From an uncultured Opitutia bacterium (GTDB lineage Bacteria > Verrucomicrobiota > Verrucomicrobiia > Opitutales > Opitutaceae), in the NCBI GenBank assembly GCA_903940425.1, contig CAJAKX010000056.1, positions 1 to 55,687 of the forward strand: 55,687 bases of DNA, written 5' to 3'. The notes under the pieces are model-generated. The model saw only the letters and a list, made by a program, of their open reading frames with translations. It made no database searches and was not told the origin of the DNA. Of the stretch, positions 24,611 to 34,024 are shown one piece after another; within the stretch, counting starts at the first letter, position 1, and each line of letters begins with the position of its first letter. The position numbers and the translations under genes are program-made.

Positions 24611-25524
24611 ATACATCAGAAAATCCTGTTCATACCCGCAATCGCGAACTCCCGGTGCGCGCAGCCAATGGCTGGCTGTCGCTTTTAATCACGATCGTCC
24701 TCTACCTTGCCGCCATCGGAGGTTTCATCGCCGGACTCATGGCGGTCACGGCCCGGCATCAAGGCGGCGGCTGGCTGATGGTCGCCGCCGTGAGCGCGCT
24801 GGTGTTGGCCATCACCAGCAGCAACGGCTTCTTCACCCTCCAGCCCAACGAGGCCGCCGTGTTGATCTTGTTTGGGGCCTACAAGGGCACCGTGCGCGAC
24901 AGCGGCTTTTGCTGGACCAACCCCTTCAACAAGAAGGTCAAAATCTCTCTTCGCGCCCGGAACCTCAACGGCGAGAAACTCAAGGTCAACGACAAGCGCG
25001 GCAACCCCATCGAAATCGCCGCAGTCGTCGTCTGGCGCGTGCAGGACACCGCGCAGGCCTGCTTCGATGTCGACAACTACGAGCACTACGTGGCCGTGCA
25101 GAGTGAATCAGCCGTGCGTCATCTCGCGAGCGGCTACGCCTATGACGATGGCGAGCAGGATGAACTCACGCTGCGTGGCGGGAGTGACGCCGTTTCCGTC
25201 GCTTTGCGTGAGGAGTTGCATCAACGGCTCGAAAAGGCCGGCGTGCAGGTGGAGGAGGCGCGACTCACGCATCTCGCCTACGCGCCGGAGATCGCGCAGG
25301 CGATGCTGCGCCGCCAGCAGGCCGAGGCCGTCATCGCCGCGCGCCAGAAGATCGTGCACGGTGCGGTGAGCATGGTCGACATGGCGCTCAAGGAACTTGC
25401 CGAAAAACACGTCGTCAATCTCGACGAGGAGCGGAAGGCCGCAATGGTCAGCAACCTCCTCGTCGTGCTCTGCGGCGAGGCCGAGGTCCATCCCGTCGTC
25501 AATACCGGCACGCTCTACAACTGA
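24607..25524 (+). CDS. SPFH/Band 7 domain membrane protein
   Basis: 305 residues. Two N-terminal membrane helices ([21 protein letters not shown] and [14 protein letters not shown]) precede an SPFH domain: [59 protein letters not shown], and the late segment [35 protein letters not shown] typical of stomatin/flotillin-like proteins. These proteins build large oligomeric rings or membrane microdomains and often partner with proteases. It overlaps the upstream gene by 4 bp and is followed by three small genes in the same direction, a set that looks like one operon. Confidence 0.9.
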   Translation: MNTSENPVHTRNRELPVRAANGWLSLLITIVLYLAAIGGFIAGLMAVTARHQGGGWLMVAAVSALVLAITSSNGFFTLQPNEAAVLILFGAYKGTVRDSGFCWTNPFNKKVKISLRARNLNGEKLKVNDKRGNPIEIAAVVVWRVQDTAQACFDVDNYEHYVAVQSESAVRHLASGYAYDDGEQDELTLRGGSDAVSVALREELHQRLEKAGVQVEEARLTHLAYAPEIAQAMLRRQQAEAVIAARQKIVHGAVSMVDMALKELAEKHVVNLDEERKAAMVSNLLVVLCGEAEVHPVVNTGTLYN

Positions 25525-25584
25525 GCCGCGATCGCGGTCCCTTTGGGGCGCAGTGAAAAATCCATCCTTAACCCAGTACTTCCC

Positions 25585-25764
25585 ATGCAATATCGCGTCA
25601 TTTGTGTTAGCAATTCGGGCTTCAGCTTGACGGACTTTCCCAAACGCGCGCTCGAACGCCTCACCAAGGAAGTTAACGAGGCCATCGCTCAAGGCTGGGA
25701 GCCGCTGGGGGGCGTCAGCGTCTACGATGCGCAGTTCATGCAGGCCATGATCAAACGCCGCTGA
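25585..25764 (+). CDS. DUF1737 small protein
   Basis: 59 residues from ATG 25585. The sequence MQYRVICVSNS, then LTKEVNEAIAQGWEPLGGVSVYD and the end FMQAMIKR matches small proteins of the DUF1737/DUF4177 kind: one beta strand, a helix with the GWEPLGG turn, and a second strand. They are usually found as short stand-alone proteins of unknown function. The gap of 60 bp to the SPFH gene contains a 12-bp palindrome (25526-25537) but no clear terminator, so it is probably co-transcribed. Confidence 0.7.
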   Translation: MQYRVICVSNSGFSLTDFPKRALERLTKEVNEAIAQGWEPLGGVSVYDAQFMQAMIKRR

Positions 25765-25776
25765 AGACATTACCGC

Positions 25777-26322
25777 GTGCCGCCATCCCATTTCATTCCC
25801 GACGCCGAATTTGCCCCCGCACCGATCGGCACCCGCGTACGGATGATGACGCTGCTGTCCATCGTGTCCGCCGTCGTCATTACCGCGGTTGTTCCGGTGC
25901 TGATGCTGCAGGAGCGCCGCCCGCCGCCGTGGCCGGTGTTTCTCATGACCGGGATCGCACCGGCGGTCGTCGCCGCCATCTGGTTCACCGCGCGCATCCG
26001 GCGTTACCGCGTGGTTGAGGCGGTACTGCAGGTTGAATTGCCGTTCCGGACGGTGCGTTTCCCGCTGGAGGGACTGAAAGACGTGACGCCCGATCGCGAA
26101 GCTCTTCGCGGCGCCCGCAAGATCATCGGCAATGATGGCCTCCGTGCGATCAGCGGACGCTTTCGCAGCAGGCATCTGGGGGCGTTCCGCGCCTATGTGA
26201 CCGACGCGGAGCATGCCGTCGTCCTGCGCTGGCCGGACCGCTGTGTTGTCATTTCGCCCGACCAGCACTCCTGGTTCGTCGAAACCGTGCGCAAGCGCGC
26301 CGGACTCTTCCGCAGACTCTGA
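25777..26322 (+). CDS. membrane protein with PH-like C-terminal domain
   Basis: 181 residues, GTG start at 25777, 12 bp after the previous stop. Two membrane helices ([19 protein letters not shown] and [16 protein letters not shown]) are followed by a beta-rich domain: [40 protein letters not shown], and the end [18 protein letters not shown]. That last segment is typical of bacterial PH domains (short strands then a closing helix). Function unknown. Its stop TGA and the next start share bases (TGATG), so the following gene is translationally coupled. Confidence 0.65.
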   Translation: MPPSHFIPDAEFAPAPIGTRVRMMTLLSIVSAVVITAVVPVLMLQERRPPPWPVFLMTGIAPAVVAAIWFTARIRRYRVVEAVLQVELPFRTVRFPLEGLKDVTPDREALRGARKIIGNDGLRAISGRFRSRHLGAFRAYVTDAEHAVVLRWPDRCVVISPDQHSWFVETVRKRAGLFRRL

Positions 26323-26516
26323 TGCCCTCCGAAGACCGCAAAGCCTTTCTCCTCCGCATCGATTCCAGGCTCTGGGCCGAACTCGAGGCGTGGGCCGGCG
26401 ACGAGCTGCGCAGCGTCAACGGCCAGATCGAGTTTCTGCTCCGTCAGGCCGTCCAGCAGCGCCGCAAAAAGCATCTCGATGGAGGCTTCTCGCAGGCGCC
26501 GGCCCGCGACCGCTGA
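26322..26516 (+). CDS. Arc-like ribbon-helix-helix regulator
   Basis: 64 residues. [20 protein letters not shown] is the ribbon and first helix, and [22 protein letters not shown] the second helix with the asparagine turn of Arc/MetJ-type DNA-binding proteins. Such proteins act as dimers or tetramers on palindromic operators. It is coupled to the preceding gene (start overlaps the stop by one base). Being the only DNA-binding protein of the operon, it is the best candidate to bind the 28-bp palindrome at 24357-24384, which is inference. Confidence 0.75.
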   Translation: MPSEDRKAFLLRIDSRLWAELEAWAGDELRSVNGQIEFLLRQAVQQRRKKHLDGGFSQAPARDR

Positions 26517-26679
26517 CGGATTTCCCTGCCGGCCGTTGCAGGACTGGTGACATTCCGCCGCTGCCCGGGGTCATCCGGCCGGCGGGGATTCGTGAATTGC
26601 GAATCCCCGGGGAAATGATTCAGAGATTGCACCACCGGGGTCCGGCGCGATGATGGACGCGGTTTAAACCGCGCCCATC

Positions 26680-29304
26680 ATGCCAACATCCGCCCGCCGC
26701 CGCACGCTGCTTCTGGTCTGGACGCTGGTTGCCGTGGCCGGAGTAGTGGCGGGCTGGTGGCAGGCGACGCGGATGCGTTCCCGGCTCCTGCGCGAACTGC
26801 TCGACAATGCGCAGCGCTGCGCAGTGGCGTTCCATCCCAGTGAAATGCGCGTGCTGGTCGGCGGGCCCGCGGACTTTTCCAATCCCGTTTACCTCTCGAT
26901 CAAAGCGCGTCTCGCCAGGCTTCGGCAGGTCAATCGCAGTGTCCGGTCTGTTTGCGTCTTCCGTTACGTACCCCTGACGGGAAGGACCATTCTGCTCGCC
27001 GACTCTGAGCCACCCGACTCCAAGAAGATCTCCAATCCCGGCGATGAGTATGCCGACGCCGCCCGGTTGCCGGGACTGCAGACGATCCTTCGCGGCAGCC
27101 TTCCCGCCTTTGAGGGACCACTGGCCGACGCATCCGGAACGGGGCTTACCGGCTATGCGGGCATCGGCGATCGCCGGCCGGCCGGCGATCCGGCCCAGCC
27201 GGAGGAAATCCTTGCGCTCGACATTGCCGCGGACCACTGGCGCCGCGACCTGCTCGCCGCCGGCCTGCAGGCCGGCGTTTATACGTGGTTGTTGCTCGGC
27301 CTGCCGGTCGCCGGCTTCCTGGTGTTCCGCCGTCAGTTCGAGCAAAGCGCCCTCGTCGGCAAGCTCTCCCAAGCCGTCGAACAGAGCCGCTCCGCCCTCG
27401 TCATCACCGGTGCCGACCGCCGCATCGAATATGTAAACGCCGGACTTTGCGCCATCACCGGCTGGCGCCGGGAGGAAATGATCGGCCAACCCGTGCGCAT
27501 GCTCGCCTCCAGTGAAACGCCGGACGAACAATTTCAGGGAGTCATCGATGTCATCCGCACCGGTCGCACCTGGCAGGGGGAAACGGTCAATCGCCGGAGG
27601 GACGGCAGCACCTATCCGGCGCGCGCCGTCGCCTCGCCGGTATACGGCCGGTCAGGCCGCCTCACGCACATCATCGCGGTGATCGAGGAGGTCACCGAGC
27701 GCAAGCACGCCGAGGCGGCGCTCATCTACGCCCGGGAGCGGGCCGAGGCCGGCGAGCGCGCCAAGGGACAGTTTCTCGCGATGATGGGGCACGAGATCCG
27801 CACGCCGCTCAACAGTATCATCGGTTTCGCGAATCTTCTTCTCGACACGGCGCTCACCCCTGAGCAGCGCGAATGCGTCAAGACCATCTACGACGGCGGA
27901 GAGTCGCTGCTGCAGCTCACCAGCGATGTGCTCGATTATTCGAAGATCGACGCGGGCCGTCTGAGTCTGGAGCCGCAGCCGTGCAATCCGCTGGAATGCA
28001 TCGAATCCGCCTTCGAGATGCTCGCGGCGCGCGCCGCCGAGAAACACCTCGAACTGCTTCATTCCGTCGACCGCGGCGTGCCGGCGGCGGTGCTGGCCGA
28101 CGCGGGCCGCCTGCGCCAAGTGCTCGTCAACCTGGTGGGCAATGCCATCAAGTTCACCCCGGCCGGCGAGATCGACGTGACCGCGCAGGCGGAGCCGCTG
28201 CCGGTGGGCCCGGACGCGGCGCCCGGGCATCCGCCGGCTCGCCGGTGGCAGCTGACCTTTACGGTGCGCGACACCGGCATCGGCATCGCTCCCGAGGAGT
28301 GTGGCAAGCTTTTCAGGCCCTTCAGCCAGATTGATTCCTCTTCCACCCGCAAATACGGCGGCGCGGGTCTCGGCCTCGCGATCAGCCACGGCCTCGTGCA
28401 GATGATGGGGGGCGATATTTCCGTCAAGAGCGAGGTGGGGCGGGGCACCACCTTTGTTTTCACCATCATGGCCGGCGGGGTGCCGGTTGAAACCAGTCCC
28501 GCCGAGTCGCCGGATCTTCTCCGCCTCAAGGACCGCCCGCTCGCCGTGGTCTGCGCCTCGGCTCCGCTCCGCCGCGAACTCGTCCGGCTCGCGGCCTCCT
28601 GGGGCGCGCGCGTCATCGAATGTTCGCGCGCCCAGCTGGCCGCCGCGGAGTGGGATTCGGCGGTGATCGATCTCGTCCCCGCCGAGGCGGAGGACTGGCG
28701 GCAGATGCTGCTGCAGCGTCCGGAACTGTCGTCGCGATCGCTGGTGGCGTTGATCCCGGTCGACTTTCCGGCGGCGGCACGCGAGATTTTGCGCGGGTCT
28801 TTCCGGACCATCCTGCGCAAGCCGGCGCGTCACGAGGCCCTGCGCGCCCTGCTCGCCGCGGGTCTTCAGCCCCTGGCACCCGCGGCCCCGGTGTCCGGCC
28901 CCGCCAGCGGACTCGACCTGCGCGTGCTGCTGGTGGAGGACAACCCGGTCAACCAGCGGCTCATCCAGAAGATTCTCGAGAATCTGGGCTGTCACTGGGA
29001 TCTCGCCGAGAGCGGCTCGCTGGCCCTCGCCCGGCTCAATCGCGGGAGCTACGATCTGGTGCTGCTCGACCTGTATGTACCCGAGACCGACGGCCGGGCG
29101 GTCATCGAACAGATCCGGCGCGGCGCGGCGGGGGCCCGCAACCAGGGCATCTGGATCATCGCCTGCACGGACGACGCGCAGGAATCGCAACACCTGCGGG
29201 GGGTCACCGGCGGGATCAACGATGGTCTCATCAAACCTTTCAAGCCCGCCGACCTTGAGGCCGCCTTGCGGCGCAGCCTAGGGTATACGTCCGCCCGCGC
29301 CTGA
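26680..29304 (+). CDS. hybrid sensor histidine kinase with PAS, pseudo-receiver and receiver domains
   Basis: 874 residues. Two membrane helices (about 8-28 and 199-216) enclose a periplasmic sensor domain with RVPLTGRTILLADSE-like FRYVPLTGRTILLADSEP and SNPGDEY. A PAS domain follows (about 240-345, RIEYVNAGLCAITGWRREEMIG), then HisKA with the phospho-acceptor His in MMGHEIRTPLNSIIGF (about 369) and HATPase with NLVGNAIKFTP, DTGIGI and GGAGLGLAIS. Residues about 620-735 look like a worn receiver domain. The C-terminal receiver is intact: VLLVEDNPVNQRL and phospho-acceptor Asp in LVLLDLYVPETDGR, Lys in IKPFKP. No response regulator is adjacent, so output must go to a partner elsewhere. Confidence 0.9.
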   Translation: MPTSARRRTLLLVWTLVAVAGVVAGWWQATRMRSRLLRELLDNAQRCAVAFHPSEMRVLVGGPADFSNPVYLSIKARLARLRQVNRSVRSVCVFRYVPLTGRTILLADSEPPDSKKISNPGDEYADAARLPGLQTILRGSLPAFEGPLADASGTGLTGYAGIGDRRPAGDPAQPEEILALDIAADHWRRDLLAAGLQAGVYTWLLLGLPVAGFLVFRRQFEQSALVGKLSQAVEQSRSALVITGADRRIEYVNAGLCAITGWRREEMIGQPVRMLASSETPDEQFQGVIDVIRTGRTWQGETVNRRRDGSTYPARAVASPVYGRSGRLTHIIAVIEEVTERKHAEAALIYARERAEAGERAKGQFLAMMGHEIRTPLNSIIGFANLLLDTALTPEQRECVKTIYDGGESLLQLTSDVLDYSKIDAGRLSLEPQPCNPLECIESAFEMLAARAAEKHLELLHSVDRGVPAAVLADAGRLRQVLVNLVGNAIKFTPAGEIDVTAQAEPLPVGPDAAPGHPPARRWQLTFTVRDTGIGIAPEECGKLFRPFSQIDSSSTRKYGGAGLGLAISHGLVQMMGGDISVKSEVGRGTTFVFTIMAGGVPVETSPAESPDLLRLKDRPLAVVCASAPLRRELVRLAASWGARVIECSRAQLAAAEWDSAVIDLVPAEAEDWRQMLLQRPELSSRSLVALIPVDFPAAAREILRGSFRTILRKPARHEALRALLAAGLQPLAPAAPVSGPASGLDLRVLLVEDNPVNQRLIQKILENLGCHWDLAESGSLALARLNRGSYDLVLLDLYVPETDGRAVIEQIRRGAAGARNQGIWIIACTDDAQESQHLRGVTGGINDGLIKPFKPADLEAALRRSLGYTSARA

Positions 29305-29386
29305 CGGCCCCCGGTGCGGGGCTGCCCCGCCAGTTTGCATTCGCCGGCTCCGGCGGCGCCGGCGTAGACTGGATGTTCCCATCATC

Positions 29387-30370
29387 ATGCCCACGCCGTC
29401 GTCCGCCTCGCAGCATGTCCGGACCGTGCTCATGCTGCTGCTCGCCAACGTATTTTGGGGATTGAGTTTTCCTCTCATCAAGGCGATCGCGTTTGCGCAC
29501 CAGCAATTGCTGCCAGCGAGCGGCAGCTGGCTCATCACCACCTGTACGATTGCGCCGCGCTTCATCCTGGCCGCCGCGATCCTGGCGGTGTGGCAGCGCG
29601 GCGCGCTGCTGCGGTTCACCCGGAGCGAGATCCGGCAGAGCGCGGGACTCGCGCTGTTCGCCTCGGCGGGCATGCTGTTCCAGAACGACGGCCTGCAGTT
29701 CACGTCGGCCTCGACCTCGGCGTTTCTCACCCAGCTCTACGCCATCATGATCCCGGTCTGGGTGGCGCTGCGCGCGCGGCGGCTGCCACCGGCGATCGTG
29801 TGGGTGAGCTGCGGGCTGGTGCTGGCGGGAGTGGCGGTGCTCGGGCGCTTTGACTGGCGCGAACTGCGTCTTGGCCGGGGCGAACTGGAGACGCTGATCA
29901 GCTCGCTGTTCTTCATGGGCCAGATCCTCTGGCTCGAGCGCCGGGAGTTCGCGGGCAACCGGGCGATGCCGGTGACGTTTGTGATGTTTATCCTGGAGGC
30001 GGCGGTGTTCACGGCCCTGGCGGGAGCCCTGCTGGCCGGAGGCGCTGCGCGCGCGGCGGAGGTGCCGGTGCTCTTCACGTCGGTGCCGTGGCTCGGTTTC
30101 ACGCTGGCGCTGACGCTGTTCTGCACCGTGGGTGCGTTCAGCCTCATGAATACCTGGCAGCCAAAGATCACGGCGACCGAGGCCGGCCTGATCTACTGCC
30201 TCGAACCCGTGTTCGCCTCGCTCATGGCGCTCGTCCTGCCCGGGTTGTTTTCCCATTGGGCGGGTTTCAGCTATCCCAACGAGACCCTGACCCTGAACCT
30301 GCTGGTCGGCGGCGGACTCATCACCGCGGCCAACGTGCTCATCCAGTTGAAGCCGCTGCCGAAGCCGTAG
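29387..30370 (+). CDS. EamA/DMT family transporter
   Basis: 327 residues with ten predicted membrane helices in two EamA repeats. Repeat one starts LLLANVFWGLSFPLIKAI and contains ALFASAGMLFQNDGLQFTSASTSAFLTQLYAIMIPVWVAL; repeat two has ITATEAGLIYCLEPVFASLMALVLPG, the usual conserved segment. DMT proteins export or import small metabolites. Substrate cannot be inferred. It follows the kinase gene by 82 bp with a GC hairpin (29316-29330) in between, and converges on the hydrolase gene. Confidence 0.88.
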   Translation: MPTPSSASQHVRTVLMLLLANVFWGLSFPLIKAIAFAHQQLLPASGSWLITTCTIAPRFILAAAILAVWQRGALLRFTRSEIRQSAGLALFASAGMLFQNDGLQFTSASTSAFLTQLYAIMIPVWVALRARRLPPAIVWVSCGLVLAGVAVLGRFDWRELRLGRGELETLISSLFFMGQILWLERREFAGNRAMPVTFVMFILEAAVFTALAGALLAGGAARAAEVPVLFTSVPWLGFTLALTLFCTVGAFSLMNTWQPKITATEAGLIYCLEPVFASLMALVLPGLFSHWAGFSYPNETLTLNLLVGGGLITAANVLIQLKPLPKP

Positions 30371-30378
30371 GGAGCGCG

Positions 30379-31107
30379 TTATTCGGAAAACCGGCCGGTG
30401 CGCAGGAAGGCGAGCACCTGCGCTGCGATGGCATCGCGCCAGAGCATCAGGGTGTGCGAATACGGCACGACGAGGAAGTCACGGGCGCCGGCGAGGCGGG
30501 CTGAGTCCATGCTCACGGCGCCGTCGTTGGCCCCGGTTTGCCAGCGGGAGAAGACCGGATTGATGCTCGTGTTGCCGGCGATGATGCCGACCTCGTAATC
30601 GGGCGGGGTCAGCTTCGGCGCGAGCGCGTCGGCAGTCGAGGTGCCGAGGCGCGAGAGATTCGGGCCAATGAGCCAGCGGCACAGCGCGGAGCGGCAGAGT
30701 CGGTCGGCCACCAGGCTGCCGGCGTTGGGTGGCGCGAGCAGCACGACGCGGCCCAGGTTGGCCGGTTTGTGCTCCTGCAGGTAGAGACGGACGACGAGTC
30801 CGCCCATCGAGTGCGCCACGAAGTGCAGACGCGGCGCGGCGTCCGCGCCGCGGGCGTGCAGTTGGGCCGGCAGATAGTCGCGGGCGAGTTGCTCGATGGT
30901 GAGCGAGCGGGAGGGATAGGGCAGGTTGATCACGCGGTAGCCGGCGGCGGCGAGCGCCTGGGCGAGATGGTGCATCTCGATCGCAGGCATGGCGACACCA
31001 TGCAGCAGGACGACGGTTTCGGATGCGGGAGGCGGCTGGGCCGGCAGTGACGCGCGGCCGCCCAGAATCCGCAGGCCGCCGGCTGCGATCTTGCGGAAAA
31101 TAGCCAT
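30379..31107 (-). CDS. alpha/beta hydrolase, lipase-like
   Basis: 242 residues. After a short N-terminus the fold starts with VVLLHGVAMPAIEMHHLAQAL (oxyanion-hole HG), and the nucleophile elbow is FVAHSMGGLVVRLYLQEH with Ser in AHSMGG. An acidic residue in GANDGAVSMDSA and the His in VPYSHTLMLW complete a plausible Ser-Asp-His triad. The PPNAGS stretch after the elbow is common in PGAP1-like and bacterial triacylglycerol lipases. Signal peptide is unclear. It lies between two EamA transporter genes and shares its strand with the second one, 6 bp apart. Confidence 0.8.
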   Translation of the reverse strand: MAIFRKIAAGGLRILGGRASLPAQPPPASETVVLLHGVAMPAIEMHHLAQALAAAGYRVINLPYPSRSLTIEQLARDYLPAQLHARGADAAPRLHFVAHSMGGLVVRLYLQEHKPANLGRVVLLAPPNAGSLVADRLCRSALCRWLIGPNLSRLGTSTADALAPKLTPPDYEVGIIAGNTSINPVFSRWQTGANDGAVSMDSARLAGARDFLVVPYSHTLMLWRDAIAAQVLAFLRTGRFSE

Positions 31108-31113
31108 GCGAAA

Positions 31114-31986
31114 TCAGACCGCCGCGGGCGGAGGCATCGGCGCCGCCTGGCCCGCGCGGAGACTATACAGCGCCCGCAACGTCGCGGCGGTGAGGACGAT
31201 CACGCCGCCCACCAGCGGCAGCGGACCCGGACGCTCGCCCAGCGCCAGGAGCACCCACACGGGGTTGAGGATGGGTTCGATCACGGGGATAAGCACCGCC
31301 TCCATCGCCGTCACGTGGCGGATGGCCCGGGCGTAGAGCAGATAGGAGAGTCCGAGCTGCACGATGCCGAGCAGGCCGAGCGCGACCCAGCTTCCGGCAT
31401 TCGGCAGGAGGCCGCTTCTGAGCATGAACGGCAGGCCGGCCGCGCCCGCCAGCAGGTTGCCGAGGAAGATCGATTCCACGGCCGAGGTGTCCTTCTGCTT
31501 GCGCAGCAGCAGCATCATCGCCGCGAAGGCCACGCCGCTGGCCAGGGCGGTGAGGTTGCCGGCAAAGCCGGCGAACTGCAGATCGCCGCAGAAAAACAGC
31601 GCCATGCCGCCGAACACGGCCGCGATGGTGAGCCAGTCGACGCGCGTCGCCCGCTCGCCGAGGAACCACGCGCCGAGCAGCGCGATCCACACCGGCGCGG
31701 TGTACTGGAGCAGGATGGCGTTGGCCGCGGTGGTGAGCTTGTTGGCCGTGACGAAGAGGATGGTCGTGGCGGCATAGGCCACTGCGCCGCCGATCTGCGC
31801 CGCCGACCATGTGAAACGGAAGCGCGGGGCGAACACGGCGAGAAACGCCGCCGCGATGAAGCCGCGCCCGCCGGCCACGGCCAGCGGCGGCCAGGCGACC
31901 GACTTGATCAGCAGGCCGCCGAGGCTCCAGCAAAGCGCCGCGGCGGCCATCAGGCCCACGGCGCGTGCATGCTCCGCATTTCTCAT
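31114..31986 (-). CDS. EamA/DMT family transporter (second)
   Basis: 290 residues from ATG 31986 (MRNAEHARAVGLMAAAALCWS); the longer open frame upstream is not supported. Ten membrane helices in two EamA repeats, with AANAILLQYTAPVWIALLGAWFLGE and TAMEAVLIPVIEPILNPVWVLLALGE as the paired signature segments. It differs from the other EamA protein at 29387, so this is not a recent duplication. It is encoded just upstream of the hydrolase on the same strand with a 6-bp gap, which suggests a two-gene operon. Confidence 0.87.
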   Translation of the reverse strand: MRNAEHARAVGLMAAAALCWSLGGLLIKSVAWPPLAVAGGRGFIAAAFLAVFAPRFRFTWSAAQIGGAVAYAATTILFVTANKLTTAANAILLQYTAPVWIALLGAWFLGERATRVDWLTIAAVFGGMALFFCGDLQFAGFAGNLTALASGVAFAAMMLLLRKQKDTSAVESIFLGNLLAGAAGLPFMLRSGLLPNAGSWVALGLLGIVQLGLSYLLYARAIRHVTAMEAVLIPVIEPILNPVWVLLALGERPGPLPLVGGVIVLTAATLRALYSLRAGQAAPMPPPAAV

Positions 31987-32128
31987 GGCCCGCAGGATTG
32001 CCGGAAGCCCTGTTCCGACGCACGACAAATTCGCGGGGGAGTGATACAGCATGCCCCGGCCCCGGGGCGTACAGTGTTGAGGCGCGTTACTTGCATCCTA
32101 GCGGAGACGGTTTATCCTGGCTGCGACC

Positions 32129-32653
32129 ATGACCTGCAGAATCATCGGCTTCCTCCTGATCATGCTTCCCGGCCTCGTGGCAGCGCAGGCCGAGCCGGTT
32201 TCCCGGCGCGAAGTGCTCGCCGCCATCGCGGTGATCGAGAAGGATGTCACGAGCGCCGACGCCCTCAAGGCGGCGGCCACCGTCACGCGTTTCGGGAAGG
32301 AGAGCGAGGCGGTGCTCCTCACCGTGGGGCCGGAGACGCTGCCTTGGGTGCAGGCGGATGTGCCCGGGCCCGAGGCCACGGTCCGCGCGATGCTCATGGC
32401 GGCCTACTTTGCGGGGGACATCAAATCGCAGTTGGAAAAACGCCGGGCCGAGGACGATCCCTACCGCGGCTGGCTGGCCGTCATCAAGGCCTACCGCCAG
32501 ATTCGCCAGAAGCAGCCCGAGGTCGTGATTCCCGAGGTCGAAGAACTGGTCAAAAAGGAGCAGGCCGGCACGCTCGAACAGGAGGCGGAGGAGCTGCGCC
32601 AGCAACAGGATCAGGACGAGCAGCGCGAGCGGCGGCCGAAGAACATAGTTTGA
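32129..32653 (+). CDS. secreted protein of unknown function
   Basis: 174 residues with a signal peptide (IIGFLLIMLPGLVAAQA). The mature part is helical and ends in a charged, Gln/Glu/Arg-rich coil (LEQEAEELRQQQDQDEQRERR). Between are DALKAAATVTRFGKESEAVLL and LMAAYFAGDIKSQLEKR. I do not recognise a family. It stands alone, starting divergently from the EamA gene. Confidence 0.6.
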   Translation: MTCRIIGFLLIMLPGLVAAQAEPVSRREVLAAIAVIEKDVTSADALKAAATVTRFGKESEAVLLTVGPETLPWVQADVPGPEATVRAMLMAAYFAGDIKSQLEKRRAEDDPYRGWLAVIKAYRQIRQKQPEVVIPEVEELVKKEQAGTLEQEAEELRQQQDQDEQRERRPKNIV

Positions 32654-32908
32654 CGTCCGGGCGGGGCCGTCCGGGGGGTGCGGCCAAGGGTTGAGCCGGC
32701 GGGAAAGCAGGGGCGGTTACAGCAGCGCGGCATATCAAGGGCCTCACTCCCAATGATCTGTGACGCGCAGGCTTCACCTTGCAATCAAGCAGGCGTCATA
32801 TACCTTTATGTAGGCATGGAAACCGCGGTGTTGCCAGTGGCGGATCTCAAAAAATACGGCACCTCGCAGCACTTTCCGGGGTCTCATCCTGCACCCACTT
32901 TGAAAACC

Positions 32909-33466
32909 ATGAAAACGAACCCATTCTTTGCTGCGGTCGTTCTCTCGACCGCGTTTCTCGCCACGGGCGCTGTCGCACAAACATCCGACCAGACGACACC
33001 GCCGGCCGCCACAGCAACGGTCGCCAGCCCGACGCCGGCTCCGAATGCGATCATCTATATCCCCCAGCTTCCCAACCCGACGGAACTGGCGAATGCCGCC
33101 GCAGCCCAGGGGCTTGCCATTGATAAGATCGTCCAGACGAGCGCCCAGATAATCGTCGTATACAAATACGCCAACGGACAGACCAACACGGTCGCCTACC
33201 AGCTGCTCCCGGCGGCCGGAGCCACGCCTGTCGCGCCCGCCACCACGACCACGGTCGTTCCAGCCGCCACGACCACCATGGTCTACGCATCGCCGGAGCC
33301 GGGGTACTACTACGATCCTTACGATTACCCATGGTTTTGGTTCGCGCCCGTGGCCTTCAACGTTGGCATCGGTTACGGTTACCATGGCGGCTACGGTTTC
33401 CGTGGTGGCTACGGTTTCCGTGGTGGCTACGGTTTCCGCGGTGGCCACGGTTTCCGCCATCACTAG
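32909..33466 (+). CDS. secreted protein with glycine/aromatic tandem tail
   Basis: 185 residues from ATG 32909; upstream frame is open but has no signal. A signal peptide (FFAAVVLSTAFLATGAVAQ) is followed by a Thr/Pro/Ala-rich stretch, a small core (LANAAAAQGLAIDKIVQTSAQIIVVYKYANGQTNTVAYQLL) and an aromatic segment (GYYYDPYDYPWFWFAP). The tail is four near-identical six-residue units (GGYGFR) encoded by 18-bp tandem repeats and ends in HH. Probably a surface or periplasmic structural protein. No known family. Confidence 0.65.
   Translation: MKTNPFFAAVVLSTAFLATGAVAQTSDQTTPPAATATVASPTPAPNAIIYIPQLPNPTELANAAAAQGLAIDKIVQTSAQIIVVYKYANGQTNTVAYQLLPAAGATPVAPATTTTVVPAATTTMVYASPEPGYYYDPYDYPWFWFAPVAFNVGIGYGYHGGYGFRGGYGFRGGYGFRGGHGFRHH
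33386..33457 (+). repeat. four tandem 18-bp repeats in coding sequence
   Basis: Units at 33386, 33404, 33422 and 33440 follow GGTGGCTACGGTTTCCGT with one to two changes. They encode GGYGFR repeats and are likely to vary in number by slippage. Confidence 0.9.
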
Positions 33467-33514
33467 CGGCAAACCGCGGGGACGATCCAAACTGAAGTCA
33501 ACTTGCCTGCAGCC

Positions 33515-34024
33515 ATGCGTCAGCAGAGCACATTAATATTTGCCCTGGTGTTGTCCGCTTTCAGTGCCGGCTGTGTGGGCACTGGACCCAATACCCAGCA
33601 GGGAGCCGTGACCGGCGCCACTCTCGGTGCCCTCGCTGGCGGCATCATCGGCAACAACAGCGGCCACCAGACCTGGCAGGGCGCGGCCATTGGCGCTGTT
33701 GCCGGCGCCATCGCGGGCGGCACGATCGGCAACAGTGTCGACAATCAAAACGGAACCCTTTACCGCCCGCCACCGGTCGCCTCCAACATGGTGGTCCGCC
33801 AAATACCGGCCATGCCGCCGTCACCGCCAATGGCCGAGGCCGTCACGCCACCGCCCTCGTCTTCGGCGATCTGGATCCCCGGCTATTGGGCCTACGATGG
33901 CTACCGCTATGTGTGGGTCGCCGGGCACTGGGAGATTCCACCTCCGGACTGCCGCACCTACGTCGCCCCGTACTGGGTATATCAGGGAGGCGCCTACATG
34001 CTCATTCCGGGTTCCTGGCGCTGA
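33515..34024 (+). CDS. glycine-zipper lipoprotein with YxWGxxW-type repeat
   Basis: 169 residues from ATG 33515. A lipoprotein signal is visible (IFALVLSAFSAGCVGTG). Then two glycine-zipper hairpins (GAVTGATLGALAGGIIGNNSG and WQGAAIGAVAGAIAGGTIGNS) as in SlyB/YmgG-like outer membrane proteins, a Pro-rich linker, and a C-terminal pattern WIPGYWAYDGYRYVWVAGHW, PYWVYQGGAYMLIPGSW, which is the YXWGXXW beta repeat. Likely an outer membrane lipoprotein involved in envelope integrity. It follows the previous gene by 48 bp. Confidence 0.8.
   Translation: MRQQSTLIFALVLSAFSAGCVGTGPNTQQGAVTGATLGALAGGIIGNNSGHQTWQGAAIGAVAGAIAGGTIGNSVDNQNGTLYRPPPVASNMVVRQIPAMPPSPPMAEAVTPPPSSSAIWIPGYWAYDGYRYVWVAGHWEIPPPDCRTYVAPYWVYQGGAYMLIPGSWR

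Noticed and set aside
25108..26268. 386-codon antisense frame across the SPFH operon
   Set aside because: Crosses four coupled genes on the other strand and has no domain.
29316..29330. GCGGGG-CTG-CCCCGC hairpin after the histidine kinase gene
   Set aside because: Could end transcription, but the following bases lack a T run, so I did not list it as a terminator.
33386..33457. tandem repeats considered as a CRISPR array
   Set aside because: 18-bp units follow each other without spacers and encode a Gly-Tyr-Phe-Arg tail in frame.
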